A stretch of 5,033 nucleotides of DNA, from assembly GCA_937897265.1 (NCBI GenBank), contig CALCPT010000098.1, positions 1 through 5,033 on the forward strand, in the 5' to 3' direction. The position numbers and the translations under genes are program-made. The stretch comes from an uncultured Alcaligenaceae bacterium. GTDB taxonomy: Bacteria; Pseudomonadota; Gammaproteobacteria; Burkholderiales; Burkholderiaceae_B. Of the stretch, positions 4,890-5,033 are shown one piece after another; position 1 is the stretch's first letter, and the number at the start of each line of letters is the position of its first letter. Under the pieces are notes generated by a model, which made no database searches, was not told the origin of the DNA, and worked only from the letters and a program-made list of their open reading frames with translations.

Positions 4890-5033
4890 TCGTTATGCAC
4901 TAGGTGAAATCGAGCTGGCTAATCGCGTCGTGATGGCGCCTATGACACGCAGCAGGGCGGTAGATCAAAATACGCCAAACGCTTTGATGGCTCAATATTA
5001 CGGGCAGCGTGCCGGTGCAGGACTCATCGTGAC
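4876..5033 (+). CDS. Old Yellow Enzyme-type alkene reductase (NADH:flavin oxidoreductase), N-terminal part
   Basis: The first 52 complete codons are present and the window end cuts the 53rd. LFDRYALGEIELANRVVMAP (residues 3-22) followed by MTRSRA (23-28) is the diagnostic opening of the OYE/NemA branch: beta hairpin, then the first barrel strand with the FMN-contacting Thr24 in APMTRSR. LMAQYYGQRAGAGLIVT (37-53) is the first barrel helix and second strand. These are cytoplasmic FMN enzymes that use NAD(P)H to reduce activated C=C bonds in enones, maleimides and quinones, and often nitro compounds. The substrate-binding His/Asn pair and the catalytic Tyr lie beyond the window. A strong Shine-Dalgarno, AAGGA at 4866-4870, sits five bases before the ATG. 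It probably shares a transcript with doxX under the divergent LysR regulator. The symbol nemA would fit the family, but orthology cannot be shown from 52 residues. Confidence 0.9.
   Translation, partial: MLLFDRYALGEIELANRVVMAPMTRSRAVDQNTPNALMAQYYGQRAGAGLIV

Overview
The window looks like part of a proteobacterial chromosome, probably beta- or gamma-proteobacterial. This rests on gene families and layout: a DUF2252 protein, a CrgA/DmlR-type LysR regulator divergent from a DoxX plus Old Yellow Enzyme pair, and a genomically encoded tRNA CCA end. No species can be named from sequence alone. Coding density is high. The first ~440 bases are visibly more AT-rich than the rest.

Left edge (1-522): the C-terminal part of an alpha/beta hydrolase gene is followed by an AT-rich stretch and then a tRNA 3' end without its 5' half. 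The T-arm, acceptor 3' strand and CCA are canonical, and a terminator hairpin follows ten bases later. This is the usual signature of a tyrosine-recombinase attachment site in a tRNA gene. I infer that the hydrolase and everything to its left belong to an integrated island, and that the native chromosome resumes at the tRNA fragment.

Middle (545-3222): a full-length DUF2252 protein (plus strand) converges on a 12-helix MFS transporter (minus strand) with 8 bases between their stop codons.

Right part (3368-5033): a LysR-type regulator (minus) is divergent from doxX (plus), which is followed by the start of an Old Yellow Enzyme-type alkene reductase cut by the window end. The 119-base divergent region holds two T-N11-A LysR boxes exactly 42 bases apart. 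The LysR protein probably controls the doxX-reductase unit, and perhaps the MFS gene lying downstream of it on the same strand. Together these suggest a response to reactive electrophiles or quinone-like compounds: sensing, reduction, a membrane redox partner and possible efflux or uptake. The doxX-reductase gap carries a hexamer repeat that forms most of a possible 20-codon leader ORF overlapping the reductase start.

I do not see a clearly new multi-gene system. The most unusual items are the tRNA-fragment boundary, the paired operator and the repeat-encoded mini-ORF.
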